Shown: positions 6,809 to 14,363, counted from the first letter of the stretch. The stretch is 14,581 bases of DNA from Acidimicrobiaceae bacterium (GCA_030838245.1 JAUTXB010000170.1:1-14581); one strand, 5' to 3'. The notes: generated by a model not told the origin, from the sequence alone. Translations and numbers: made by a program.

Positions 6809-8326
6809 ATGACATCGGTGCCGGCCGACGAGGGCGTGCCCTTTGGGATGCAGATCCACCGCGTGGCCACCAAGGACCCCGACGGCGTCGGTGTCATCTT
6901 CGCGGCCGACGACGGGAGCGAGCGGCTGGTCACCTGGCGCGAGCTCGACGAACGTTCGACCCAACTGGCCCGGGTGCTGGCCGAGCGAGGCATTCAGGTC
7001 GGTGAGTACCTGGCCGTGTGCCTGCGCAACTCGCCCGACCACCTGATGGCCTGCTTCGCCGGCTGGAAGGTGGGGGCGGTCGTCGTCCCTATGCGCTGGG
7101 ACCTCCCCGACTGGGAGCGGGGACGGGTCCTGGCCACCCTCGCCCCACGGCTGATCATCGACGCCGAACACGCCGACGTCTTCGACGAGAGTCATTCGGC
7201 ATCGGTGGAGCCATTGCCCGAGGTGACCTCCCCGCACGGCTGGGGGGTGTGCAGCTCCGGTTCGACCGGGACGCCCAAGGTGATCGTCATGACCAACCCG
7301 GGGACGTACATCGAGGGAAACGGCACCTCGACAGTGGTCGAGGCGTACGGGCCGCTGCCGCAGCCCCAGCGGGTCCTGGTGCCGGCACCGCTCTACCACA
7401 CCAACGGGTTCACGGCCTTTCGGAATCTGATGGCCGGGGTCCAAGTCGTGCTGCTCGAGCGATTCAACGCGCCGCGCATCCTCGACCTCATCGAGCGCCA
7501 CCGGGTCACCGGGTTCATCGGGGCGACCCCTATGCTCCAGCGGCTGGCCCAGGTCCCCGGGATCGACGAGCGCGACTTCTCGTCGCTCGACTGGGTGCAG
7601 CAGGGTGCGTCGCCGTTGCCGGTCTGGTTGGGCCGGCGGTGGTGCGACCTGGTGGGACCGGAGCACTTCTTCCTGAGCTACGGAGCATCGGAGGGCCACG
7701 GCCTGGCCATCTGCCGGGGCGACGAGTGGCTCGAGCATCCCGGGACCCTCGGGCGGGGCTTCAACGACACCGAGATCGAGATCCTCGACGCCGACGGGCA
7801 CGAGTTGCCCCGGGGCGAGGTGGGCAGCATCTACATGCGCACCCCGACCGGTCCGATCGCATCGTACGTCGGCGACAACGTCGCCCCCATGCCGCGGACC
7901 GACGACGGGTTCGTGACCGTCGGCGACATGGGTTGGCTCGACGAGGGCGGGTTCTTGTACATGGCCGACCGGCGGGTCGACATGATCGTCACCGGCGCCG
8001 TCAACGTGTTCCCGGCCGAGGTCGAGGCGGCGGTCAGCGAGCACCCGTCCGTAGCCGACGTGGTGGTCGTGGGGCTGCGGGACCCCGAGTGGGGGCGCCG
8101 GGTCCACGCCATCGTCCAGCCGGTTGATCCCGCCAGACCCCCCGACGTCGACGAGATCATTGCCTTCGCCAAGGAGCGCCTGGCCTCCTACAAGGTGCCA
8201 AAGACGGTGGAGTTCGTCGACACCCTTCCCCGGAGTGACGCCATGAAGCTGAGCCGGGCCGCACTGGTGGCCGAACGCGACGGGCCCGAGCCCGAGCCCG
8301 AGGCTCGCTCCCACGCCCCGGCCTGA
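6809..8326 (+). CDS. acyl-CoA ligase / AMP-dependent synthetase (FadD-like), first copy
   Basis: 505 residues, a full ANL-superfamily enzyme: carboxylate + ATP + CoA to acyl-CoA via an acyl-adenylate. The phosphate-binding loop is SSGSTGTPK (149-157), the adenine-site motif YGASE (291-295), the aspartate motif VGDMGWLDEGG (371-381), the hinge region ADRRVDMIVTGAVNVFPAEVE (about 386-406), and the C-terminal catalytic Lys is K480 in AMKLSR. The start ATG 6809 was picked for GGAGGG at 6799-6804; an upstream in-frame ATG (6779) lacks a well-spaced site. The C-terminus ends in a short PEPEPE tail coded by a CCCGAG repeat. It stands 144 bp after the cupin and 42 bp before the CoA-transferase. A substrate of cyclic acid type is inferred from context only. 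Confidence 0.9.
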   Translation: MTSVPADEGVPFGMQIHRVATKDPDGVGVIFAADDGSERLVTWRELDERSTQLARVLAERGIQVGEYLAVCLRNSPDHLMACFAGWKVGAVVVPMRWDLPDWERGRVLATLAPRLIIDAEHADVFDESHSASVEPLPEVTSPHGWGVCSSGSTGTPKVIVMTNPGTYIEGNGTSTVVEAYGPLPQPQRVLVPAPLYHTNGFTAFRNLMAGVQVVLLERFNAPRILDLIERHRVTGFIGATPMLQRLAQVPGIDERDFSSLDWVQQGASPLPVWLGRRWCDLVGPEHFFLSYGASEGHGLAICRGDEWLEHPGTLGRGFNDTEIEILDADGHELPRGEVGSIYMRTPTGPIASYVGDNVAPMPRTDDGFVTVGDMGWLDEGGFLYMADRRVDMIVTGAVNVFPAEVEAAVSEHPSVADVVVVGLRDPEWGRRVHAIVQPVDPARPPDVDEIIAFAKERLASYKVPKTVEFVDTLPRSDAMKLSRAALVAERDGPEPEPEARSHAPA

Positions 8327-8329
8327 TCT

Positions 8330-8348
8330 GGGCACACGGGCACACGGG
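8330..8348 (+). repeat. short tandem repeat GGGCACAC x2
   Basis: GGGCACAC occurs twice head to tail (8330-8345) followed by GGG, in the gap between the first ligase and the CoA-transferase. It is just upstream of the ribosome-binding site of the latter. No function is evident. Confidence 0.6.
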
Positions 8349-8352
8349 TGCA

Positions 8353-8364
8353 AGGGGAGGGGAG
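8353..8364 (+). promoter_or_regulatory. ribosome-binding site deciding the CoA-transferase start
   Basis: AGGGGAGGGGAG lies four bases before ATG 8369. It supports that start over the in-frame GTG at 8348, which would place this sequence inside the coding region. Confidence 0.7.
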
Positions 8365-8368
8365 CGGA

Positions 8369-9550
8369 ATGCCAGGGCCGTTGGCCGGTACCAGGGTGGT
8401 CGAGCTCGGAGTCTGGGTCGTTGGTCCCTCGGTGGGGGCGGTCCTGGCCGATTGGGGGGCCGACGTCATCAAGGTGGAGGCGCCCGACGGTGATCCCGGT
8501 CGGGCATGGACCACCGACCGGAACCCGACCTTCGAGCTCGACAACCGGGGCAAGCGGAGCATCACCCTCGACCTGACGGTGGCCGAAGGGCGGCAGATCC
8601 TCGATGCCCTGCTGGCTCCGGCCGATGTCTTCGTCACCAACCTGCGTCCGCGCGTCCTGGCTTCGTTCGAGCTCGATCACGCCCGGCTGGCCCAGCGGTT
8701 CCCGAGGTTGGTCTACGCCGAGATCACCGGCTACGGGTCGGTCGGCCCCGACCAGGATCGGGCCGCCTACGACTCCGGGGCCTTCTGGTCGCGAGCCGGC
8801 GTGCTGTCCGCCATGATGGTCTCCGGGGCCGACCTGCCTCTCACCCCGGGGGGTTCGGGTGACCACGTGACCGCCATCACCGCGGTGGCCGGGATCGCCG
8901 CCGCCCTGTTCTCCCGGGAGGGCTCCGGCCGGGGCCAACTGGTGTCGACGTCCCTCCTGCGGTCCGGGATCTTCACCGTCGGATCGGACGTGAACCGGGT
9001 GCTCCGCCTGGGCGACCCCATTCCCACCCGGCCCCGGACCGAGGCGCCCAATCCGGTCTACAACTCCTATCGCTGCCGGGACGGTCGCTGGCTCTTCCTG
9101 CTCGGGCTCCAGCCCGACCGGCACTGGGTGCCGGTGGTCGCCGCGCTGGGCCGCCCCGATCTGCTCGACGATCCGCGCTTCGTGGACGCACGCAGCCGGG
9201 CCGAGAACAGGGGCGCGTTGATCGCCATCATGACCGAGGCGTTCGCCTCGGCCGACTTGGAGCAGTGGGCGGAAACGCTCGATGCCTGCGGTATGTGGTG
9301 GGCCCCGGTGCAGGGTCCCGGCGACATTCCCGACGACGCCCAAGCGGTGGCCGCCGGGGCCTTCGTGGAGGTTCCGGTAGCCGACGGGACGGCGACCATG
9401 GTGGCCAGCCCGGTGGACTTCTCGGGGACCCCGTGGTCGGTTGCTCGGCGGGTGCCCGAGGTCGGGGAGCATACCGAGGAGATCCTCCTCGAGTTGGGCA
9501 TGGACTGGGAGCACATCACCGAGGTCCGTGACACCGGAGCGCTCGGGTGA
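8369..9550 (+). CDS. family III CoA-transferase (CaiB/BaiF type)
   Basis: 393 residues, the normal length. The N-terminal signature is PLAGTRVVELG (4-14), then ADWGADVIKVEAPDGDPGR (27-45), NRGKRSITLDL (59-69), and a GYGSVGP-x-AYD segment (121-135). The catalytic Asp that forms the acyl anhydride is most likely D165 in GGSGDHVTAI (161-170). The segment reads AYD rather than the GHD of alpha-methylacyl-CoA racemases, so transfer of CoA between acids is favoured over racemisation, though the subgroup cannot be fixed by eye. In the cluster it would move CoA from a product such as succinyl-CoA or an end-product thioester onto an incoming acid, in parallel with the two ligases. A strong ribosome-binding site precedes ATG 8369. 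Confidence 0.9.
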   Translation: MPGPLAGTRVVELGVWVVGPSVGAVLADWGADVIKVEAPDGDPGRAWTTDRNPTFELDNRGKRSITLDLTVAEGRQILDALLAPADVFVTNLRPRVLASFELDHARLAQRFPRLVYAEITGYGSVGPDQDRAAYDSGAFWSRAGVLSAMMVSGADLPLTPGGSGDHVTAITAVAGIAAALFSREGSGRGQLVSTSLLRSGIFTVGSDVNRVLRLGDPIPTRPRTEAPNPVYNSYRCRDGRWLFLLGLQPDRHWVPVVAALGRPDLLDDPRFVDARSRAENRGALIAIMTEAFASADLEQWAETLDACGMWWAPVQGPGDIPDDAQAVAAGAFVEVPVADGTATMVASPVDFSGTPWSVARRVPEVGEHTEEILLELGMDWEHITEVRDTGALG

Positions 9551-9580
9551 GCGGGCCGGCGCCCCATTCGCGGCGTAGCG

Positions 9581-9665
9581 GCTGGCCAGCCGGGCGGTAT
9601 ACCGTGGGCCCGTCGATCCGGGGGGCCCTTCGACTGTGGCCTATCGCTCCCGACCGTGACGGTCG
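9581..9665. promoter_or_regulatory. palindrome-rich intergenic control region before the hydratase-like gene
   Basis: The 145-bp gap holds three perfect inverted repeats: GCTGGCCAGC (9581-9590), CGGTATACCG (9595-9604), and CGACCGTGACGGTCG (9651-9665, 6-bp arms, TGA centre). The second contains TATACC, the only -10-like hexamer in the gap. The third lies 30 bases before ATG 9696. This suggests an internal, regulated promoter splitting the run into two units. No clear -35 is visible. Confidence 0.4.
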
Positions 9666-9695
9666 ACCAGGACACCGAAGGAGAGGAACACGACG

Positions 9696-10613
9696 ATGCC
9701 CGAGGACCAGCCCGAGTACAAGTACATACAGTACGAGCAGCTCGAAGCGGGGCGGGTGGTGCGGATCATGCTCGACCGTCCCGACACCCGGAACGCGCAG
9801 AACCGGGGGCTCCTGGTCGAGCTGGACGACGCCTTCCGTCGGGCCGAGGAGGACGACGAGGTTCGGGTGGTCATCCTGGGCGGCACCGGGCCGCTCTTCT
9901 CGTCCGGCCACGACATGGGCTCGGCCCAGGCCATCGAGGATCGCACCACCCACCCGACCAGCACGATCAACGGGGCCACCCGCGAGGGAGCCGAAGCCCG
10001 GATGCTCCAGGAGTGGCACTACTACTTCCAGAACACGCTGCGCTGGCGCAACCTGCGCAAGATCACCATCGCCCAGGTCCAAGGGACGGTGTTCGCCGCC
10101 GGACTGATGCTCATGTGGGCCTGCGACCTCATCGTGGGGGCCGAGAACGTCCTGTTCGCCGACGTGGTGGGCACGAGGCTGGGAATGTGCGGCGTCGAGT
10201 ACTTCGGCCATCCCTGGGAGTTCGGTCCCCGCAAGGCCAAAGAGCTCATGTTGACCGGTGACGCCATCGACGTCCAGGAGGCCTACCGCCTGGGCATGGT
10301 CAGCAAGATCTTCCCGACCGACCAGCTCGACGAGCAGACCCTGGCCTTCGCCCGGCGGATCGCCGAGCGGCCCACGGTCACCTCGCTCCTCATCAAGGAG
10401 TCGGTGAACCAGACGGTCGACAACATGGGCTTCTACAACGCGCTGCAGGCGTGCTTCACCCTGCACCAGTTGAACCACTCCCACTGGGCCGAGATCCACG
10501 AGAACAAGTACCCGGTCGCCGTTCCCGAAGACGGTGTGGCCGACTGGCGGAAACCGCCACCGATGCGGCTGGCCGTCCCCGACGCGGTCGAGGGCCCGAT
10601 CCCGGCCCGCTGA
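9696..10613 (+). CDS. enoyl-CoA hydratase/isomerase (crotonase)-fold protein lacking the classical glutamates
   Basis: 305 residues, longer than the usual 260. The crotonase core is present: RVVRIMLDRPDTRNAQN (20-36), oxyanion-hole segments PLFSSGHDMG (66-75) and VQGTVFAAGLML (128-139), and ELMLTGDAIDVQEAYRLGMV (183-202). In rat hydratase, Glu144 and Glu164 act on water; aligned without gaps through CDLIVGAENVLFADVV, these are Met138 and Val158. It is therefore unlikely to be a standard hydratase and may isomerise, hydrolyse or cleave a C-C bond of a CoA ester. The insert GMCGVEYFGHPWEFGPRK (163-180), with Glu168, His172 and Glu175, lies near where the active site would be. AAGGAGAGG upstream supports ATG 9696. 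Fourteen bases separate it from the next ligase. Confidence 0.85.
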   Translation: MPEDQPEYKYIQYEQLEAGRVVRIMLDRPDTRNAQNRGLLVELDDAFRRAEEDDEVRVVILGGTGPLFSSGHDMGSAQAIEDRTTHPTSTINGATREGAEARMLQEWHYYFQNTLRWRNLRKITIAQVQGTVFAAGLMLMWACDLIVGAENVLFADVVGTRLGMCGVEYFGHPWEFGPRKAKELMLTGDAIDVQEAYRLGMVSKIFPTDQLDEQTLAFARRIAERPTVTSLLIKESVNQTVDNMGFYNALQACFTLHQLNHSHWAEIHENKYPVAVPEDGVADWRKPPPMRLAVPDAVEGPIPAR

Positions 10614-10627
10614 GCGGGCACGGCTCC

Positions 10628-12184
10628 ATGTTCGTCGGAGACTTCGCGGCCACGGCACCGGACCGGGCCGCCGTGGTCATGGGTGGCTCGGGTCGGGTCA
10701 TCACCTATCGGGAGCTCGACGAGCGCTCCAACCAGTTCGCCCGGCTCCTGTGGGGACTCGGGCTCCGCCGCGGCGACCACTACGCCGTGATGATGGAGAA
10801 CCATCCGTCGTACTTCGAGGTGGTGTGGGCGGGCATGCGCTCGGGGCTGTACATCACCGCGGTGAGCTCGCATCTCACCGCGGCCGAAGCCGCCTACATC
10901 GTGAACGATTGCGGAGCGACGGTGCTGGTCACCAGTGCCGCCCTGGCTCAGGTGGCCGACGAGCTCAGAGATCTCACCCCGACAGTGGCCCACCGGTTCA
11001 TGGTCGACGGGGATGCCCCCGGGCATCGTTCCTACCAGGGTGAGATGGCCGCGCAGTCGACCGCTCCGCTCGATGTCGAGGTGCGGGGCATGGTCATGCT
11101 CTATAGCTCGGGTACCACCGGACAACCCAAGGGGATCAAGTTCCCGCTGCCCGACGAGGACTCGCCGCTCGGCGAGTGGGAGATCGGCGAGCACAGCCGG
11201 GCCCGGTACGGGTTCGGCGAGGGGATGGTCTTTCTCAGCCCGGCCCCCTTGTACCACGCTGCCCCCTTGCGGGTCTCCCTGGGCGTCCACAGCGTGGGCG
11301 GCACGGTGGTGGTCATGGAGCGGTTCGACCCGGCCGGTGCTCTCGCCCTCATCGAGCGGGAGCGTGTGACCCACAGCCAGTGGGTCCCGACCATGTTCGT
11401 CCGGATGTTGAAGCTGCCCGAGCACGAGCGGACGGCCTATGACCTCTCGAGCCAACGGGTGGTCACCCACGCCGCCGCGCCCTGCCCGGTGCATGTGAAA
11501 GAGCAGATGATCGAGTGGTGGGGCCCGATCCTCGAGGAGTACTACGCCGGGACGGAGAACTTCGGCAGCACGTCGATCACCTCGGAGGAGTGGTTGGCCC
11601 ACAAGGGCTCCGTGGGGCGCCCGGCCCGCGGCGCCCGCATCCATATCTGTGATGAGCACGGAGCCGAGCTCCCGACCGGTGAGATCGGCGTCGTGTACTT
11701 CGAGGACCCGGGAGCCGACTTCGAGTACCACGGCGATTCGGCCAAGACCCGAGGCGCCCACCATCCCGACCGCCCGACCTGGCGGTCGCTGGGCGATATC
11801 GGTCGGGTGGACGAGGACGACTACCTCTACCTGACCGACCGGCGGGCGTTCATGATCGTCTCGGGTGGGGTCAACATCTATCCCCAAGAGATCGAGGACG
11901 TCCTCCTGGCCCATCCGCAGGTCCTCGACGTGGCCGTGTTCGGAGTGCCCAACGACGACAGGGGCGAAGAGGTGAAGGCGGTGGTCCAACCGGTCCGCTG
12001 GGACGACGCCGGCGACGGCCTGGCCGCCGAGCTGCATGCGTGGTGTGAGAGCCGGCTGGCCGGGTACAAGCGTCCCCGCTCGTTCGACTTCGATCCCCAG
12101 CTGCCCCGCCTCGACAACGGCAAGCTCTACAAGAGCCAGGTCCGTGACCGCTACTGGGCCGGCCGGACCACCCGGGTCCTGTGA
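10628..12184 (+). CDS. acyl-CoA ligase / AMP-dependent synthetase (FadD-like), second copy
   Basis: 518 residues. The ANL motifs are all present: LYSSGTTGQPKG (158-169), YYAGTE (305-310), LGDIGRVDEDDYLYLTDRR (388-406), SGGVNIYPQEIE (412-423), and the C-terminal catalytic lysine K499 in LDNGKLYK. It activates a carboxylic acid to its CoA thioester. Sequence and motif wording differ enough from the first ligase (GTTGQPK versus GSTGTPK) that this is not a recent duplication, so the two probably act on different acids or pathway steps. ATG 10628 gives a normal N-terminus (MFVGDFAATAPDRAAVV) but has no good ribosome-binding site; with the previous stop only 14 bases away, reinitiation is likely. 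Its TGA overlaps a GTG that opens a tiny ORF leading to the SDR gene. Confidence 0.9.
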   Translation: MFVGDFAATAPDRAAVVMGGSGRVITYRELDERSNQFARLLWGLGLRRGDHYAVMMENHPSYFEVVWAGMRSGLYITAVSSHLTAAEAAYIVNDCGATVLVTSAALAQVADELRDLTPTVAHRFMVDGDAPGHRSYQGEMAAQSTAPLDVEVRGMVMLYSSGTTGQPKGIKFPLPDEDSPLGEWEIGEHSRARYGFGEGMVFLSPAPLYHAAPLRVSLGVHSVGGTVVVMERFDPAGALALIERERVTHSQWVPTMFVRMLKLPEHERTAYDLSSQRVVTHAAAPCPVHVKEQMIEWWGPILEEYYAGTENFGSTSITSEEWLAHKGSVGRPARGARIHICDEHGAELPTGEIGVVYFEDPGADFEYHGDSAKTRGAHHPDRPTWRSLGDIGRVDEDDYLYLTDRRAFMIVSGGVNIYPQEIEDVLLAHPQVLDVAVFGVPNDDRGEEVKAVVQPVRWDDAGDGLAAELHAWCESRLAGYKRPRSFDFDPQLPRLDNGKLYKSQVRDRYWAGRTTRVL

Positions 12185-12258
12185 GCAGCGTGCCGGGAGG
12201 ACTCGGTGCCCCAAGTGCTCTCGATATCGGCGAGGTTACGGAAGGCTTGCCGGCGTGA
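12181..12258 (+). CDS. possible 25-residue bridging ORF between ligase and SDR
   Basis: GTG at 12181 overlaps the ligase stop (GTGA, 12181-12184). The frame runs 25 codons, beginning VSSVPGGLGAPSALDIG and ending in GLPA, to TGA at 12256-12258, which in turn overlaps the SDR GTG start (GTGA, 12255-12258). Coupling at both ends is neat, but the peptide matches nothing I recognise and may be only a passage for ribosomes or chance. Confidence 0.3.
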   Translation: MSSVPGGLGAPSALDIGEVTEGLPA

Positions 12259-13043
12259 ACGAGGAGAGCAGCGGTCTCGAGGGGAAAGTGGCGGTCATCA
12301 CCGGTGGCGGCACCGGCATCGGCGCGGCGACGGCGCGGCTCTTCGCAGCCAGGAAGGCCGCCGGCGTTGTCCTGGCTGCCCGCACGCCCGAGCAACTCGA
12401 TGCCGTCGCCAGCGAGATCAACCGCGACTCCGACAGTCGTGCCGTCGCCGTGCCGACCGATGTGAAAGACGAGGACTCGATCGTCGCCCTGGTCACTCGG
12501 ACCATCGAGGAGTTCGGTCGCGTCGACGTCTTGGTGAACAACGCCGGAGGGACCCGCATGGGGCCGCTCGAGCAGGTTCCGACGCGGGCGTGGGACTCGA
12601 CCTTCTCGCTGAACGTTCGAGGACCGTTCATCGCCACTCGTGAGTTCGGCCAGCACATGATCCGGCAGCGATCGGGTGTGATCGTCAACGTCTCCTCGGG
12701 TGCCGGGGTCACCGGGGTGCGCTACGGAGCGGGGTACAGCGCGGCCAAGTCCGCCCTGCAAATGTTCACTCGGGTCACGGCGGCGGAGTGGGGCCGTTAC
12801 GGCATCCGGGCCAACTGTGTCGCCGTCGGACTGGTGGCCTCGGAGCGGGCCGTCGACGCGTGGGAAGTCGCCGGTATCGACCCGGACGTACTCCAGGCTG
12901 GCATTCCCTTAGGGCGGGTGGGTGAGCCCATCGACGTGGCCCGGGCCATCTCCTACCTGGCCAGTGACGAGTCCTCGTACGTGAGCGGCGAGACTTACTC
13001 GGTCAACGGCGGACCCCAGCTCGGCGGTCCGCCGGCCGACTGA
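12255..13043 (+). CDS. short-chain dehydrogenase/reductase (SDR), classical type
   Basis: 262 residues from GTG 12255, the normal classical-SDR length. The cofactor loop is TGGGTGIG (16-23), followed by NNAGG (95-99), catalytic Asn120, Ser148 in NVSSGAG, and Y161-SAA-K165. The C-terminal GRVGEPIDVARAISYLASDESSYVSGETYSVNGG (220-253) is typical of FabG-like and steroid- or hydroxyacyl-dehydrogenase SDRs. Arg43 in LAARTPEQ, just after the second strand, suggests NADP(H), but this is a weak guide. It should interconvert an alcohol and ketone on the ring or the CoA side chain. GGAAGG nine bases upstream supports the GTG. The stop is the first half of a hairpin shared with the converging P450. Confidence 0.92.
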   Translation: MNEESSGLEGKVAVITGGGTGIGAATARLFAARKAAGVVLAARTPEQLDAVASEINRDSDSRAVAVPTDVKDEDSIVALVTRTIEEFGRVDVLVNNAGGTRMGPLEQVPTRAWDSTFSLNVRGPFIATREFGQHMIRQRSGVIVNVSSGAGVTGVRYGAGYSAAKSALQMFTRVTAAEWGRYGIRANCVAVGLVASERAVDAWEVAGIDPDVLQAGIPLGRVGEPIDVARAISYLASDESSYVSGETYSVNGGPQLGGPPAD

Positions 13044-13056
13044 CCGAGAACGGTCA
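13041..13056. terminator. hairpin containing both convergent stop codons
   Basis: TGACCG AGAA CGGTCA is a perfect 6-bp stem with a 4-base loop. The left arm begins with the SDR stop (13041-13043) and the right arm ends with the P450 stop read on the minus strand (13054-13056). It could act as a two-way terminator or mRNA 3' end, but has no T-tract. Confidence 0.4.
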
Positions 13057-14277
13057 GCGGGCCCGGTGCATGGGGACGTTGCCGTAGCCGGCCACGTTGG
13101 ACATCTGGACCCGGGTGCAGCCGGCCTCGTCGACCTCGAACTTCGGCCAGCGCGTGGCCAGCTCCTCGATGGCGATCCTGCTCTCCATGCGGGCCAAGGC
13201 GGCGCCCAGACAGCTGTGGATGCCGTACCCCAGTCCGAGGGCCAAGCTCGGGGTCCGGTCGACGTCGAAGGTGTCGGGGTTCTCGTAGAAGCGCTCGTCC
13301 CGGGTGGCCGAGCCGGTGACCAGGATGGTCGGATGGCCGGCCGGCACAGTGACCCCGCTGTAGACCGAGTCCCGCACCGAGAACCGCCCCTGGTATTGGG
13401 AGGGCGGGTAGTAGCGCAGGATCTCCTCCACCGCCCCGGGGGACTTGGTCGGGTCGTCGACCACCTTTTGGTACTCGCCCGGGTTGCGGTGGAACAGGAC
13501 GGCGGCGTTGCCCACCAGCTTGGTCACCGTCTCGGCCCCGGCTCCCCCCAGCAGGCTGGCGAATCCGGCGATCTCCTCGTTGTCCAGCCGGGTCATCTCG
13601 CCGTCGCCCCGGTCCACCTCCACCTGGGTGAGGCGCGTGATCATGTCGTCGCCCGGGTTCTTGCGCTTGTTCTCGGTCAACTCGAGCCAGTAGATGCCGC
13701 TCTCCATCTGGGCCTGGATCCCTTCGGGGGTGGGGTCCATCTGCCCGGGCTCGCGATGCAGCCCGATGTCGAGCCAGTGGCGGATCTGCTGGCGCTCGCC
13801 CTCGGGCACGCCCAGCATCCGGGAGATGATCTCGACCGGGAAGGGCCCGCTGAAGTCGGCGACGGCGTCGAACGAGTCGGCGTCGTCGAAGGGGGCGAGG
13901 AAGGACTGGATGACCTCTCGGACCATGGGCTCGAGAGCACCCACGGCCCGCGGGGTGAACACCCGGCTGACCAGGGCGCGGAGCCGGTCGTGCTCGGGGG
14001 GGTCCATCATGATGATGGACCGGTACATCTTGATGACCTCGGGATCGGTGTTCAAGGTAGACAGGTCGACGCCGTGGCTGCTCGAGAAGGTCTGCCAGTC
14101 CTTGTGGGCGGCGCAGACGTCCTCGTGGCGGAACAAGGCCCAGAAGCCGTACTGCTCATTGAAGTAGACCGGTGACTCGTCGCGCAGCCGCCGGTACAGG
14201 TCGTAGGGGCCGTTGAAGTACTCGTCCGAGAACGGATCGAACTCAAGCGGCGCCTCGCTGACTGCGACATCAGACAT
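13054..14277 (-). CDS. cytochrome P450 (soluble, class I bacterial type)
   Basis: 407 residues, no membrane anchor. C-helix HDRLR (96-100), I-helix acid-alcohol pair GGAGAETVT (244-252), ExxR at E285-R288 (EEILR), PPSQYQGRF in the beta-region, and the heme loop LGYGIHSCLG with thiolate Cys356 (349-358). The first Phe of the usual FxxGxHxCxG is Leu349. It should hydroxylate an unactivated carbon of a hydrophobic substrate using electrons from a ferredoxin and reductase, which are not in the window. The family cannot be named by eye; steroid or terpenoid hydroxylases such as CYP125/CYP142 and CYP107-like enzymes share these motifs. The start ATG at 14277 has GGGGAGGGA just upstream on the minus strand. 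It is convergent with the SDR, ten bases between stops, so it is a separate transcription unit. Confidence 0.93.
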   Translation of the reverse strand: MSDVAVSEAPLEFDPFSDEYFNGPYDLYRRLRDESPVYFNEQYGFWALFRHEDVCAAHKDWQTFSSSHGVDLSTLNTDPEVIKMYRSIIMMDPPEHDRLRALVSRVFTPRAVGALEPMVREVIQSFLAPFDDADSFDAVADFSGPFPVEIISRMLGVPEGERQQIRHWLDIGLHREPGQMDPTPEGIQAQMESGIYWLELTENKRKNPGDDMITRLTQVEVDRGDGEMTRLDNEEIAGFASLLGGAGAETVTKLVGNAAVLFHRNPGEYQKVVDDPTKSPGAVEEILRYYPPSQYQGRFSVRDSVYSGVTVPAGHPTILVTGSATRDERFYENPDTFDVDRTPSLALGLGYGIHSCLGAALARMESRIAIEELATRWPKFEVDEAGCTRVQMSNVAGYGNVPMHRAR

Positions 14278-14299
14278 GTTGTCCCTCCCCGGGTCGGAC

Positions 14300-14312
14300 G
14301 ATCAGTGTGATC
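14300..14312. promoter_or_regulatory. 13-bp palindrome upstream of the P450, candidate operator
   Basis: GATCA GTG TGATC has perfect 5-bp arms with a 3-base centre, 23 bases upstream of the P450 ATG and within the 86-bp gap to the next minus-strand gene. It could be an operator for a P450 promoter or simply part of the leader. Confidence 0.35.
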
Positions 14313-14363
14313 AGCTCACGTGCCCACATGGTATCCGCTGTGAGAACACGCATGCTCTGTGGG

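Noticed and set aside
6095..9514. Minus-strand open frame of 1139 codons opposite the cupin, ligase and CoA-transferase
   Set aside because: Its translation is rich in Gly, His, Arg, Val and Pro with no domain, and the three plus-strand genes under it have clear motifs and ribosome-binding sites. Long antisense frames are expected with this GC-rich codon use.
9547..10107. GTG overlapping the CoA-transferase stop (GTGA) with 186 open codons
   Set aside because: It runs through the hydratase-like gene in a different frame with Arg/Ser/Thr-rich content; chance overlap.
10433..12214. Minus-strand open frame of 593 codons opposite the second ligase
   Set aside because: Low-complexity His/Gly/Val/Arg composition without motifs; shadow of a well-supported acyl-CoA ligase.
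12206..12643. Plus-strand frame starting at GTG 12206 with GGGAGGA just upstream
   Set aside because: The translation is Arg/Gly-rich nonsense overlapping the SDR in another frame; the SDR motifs are in the frame beginning at 12255.
13066..14175. Plus-strand open frame of 369 codons opposite the P450
   Set aside because: Asp/Gly/Val/His-rich antisense composition; the P450 heme, ExxR and I-helix motifs settle the coding strand.
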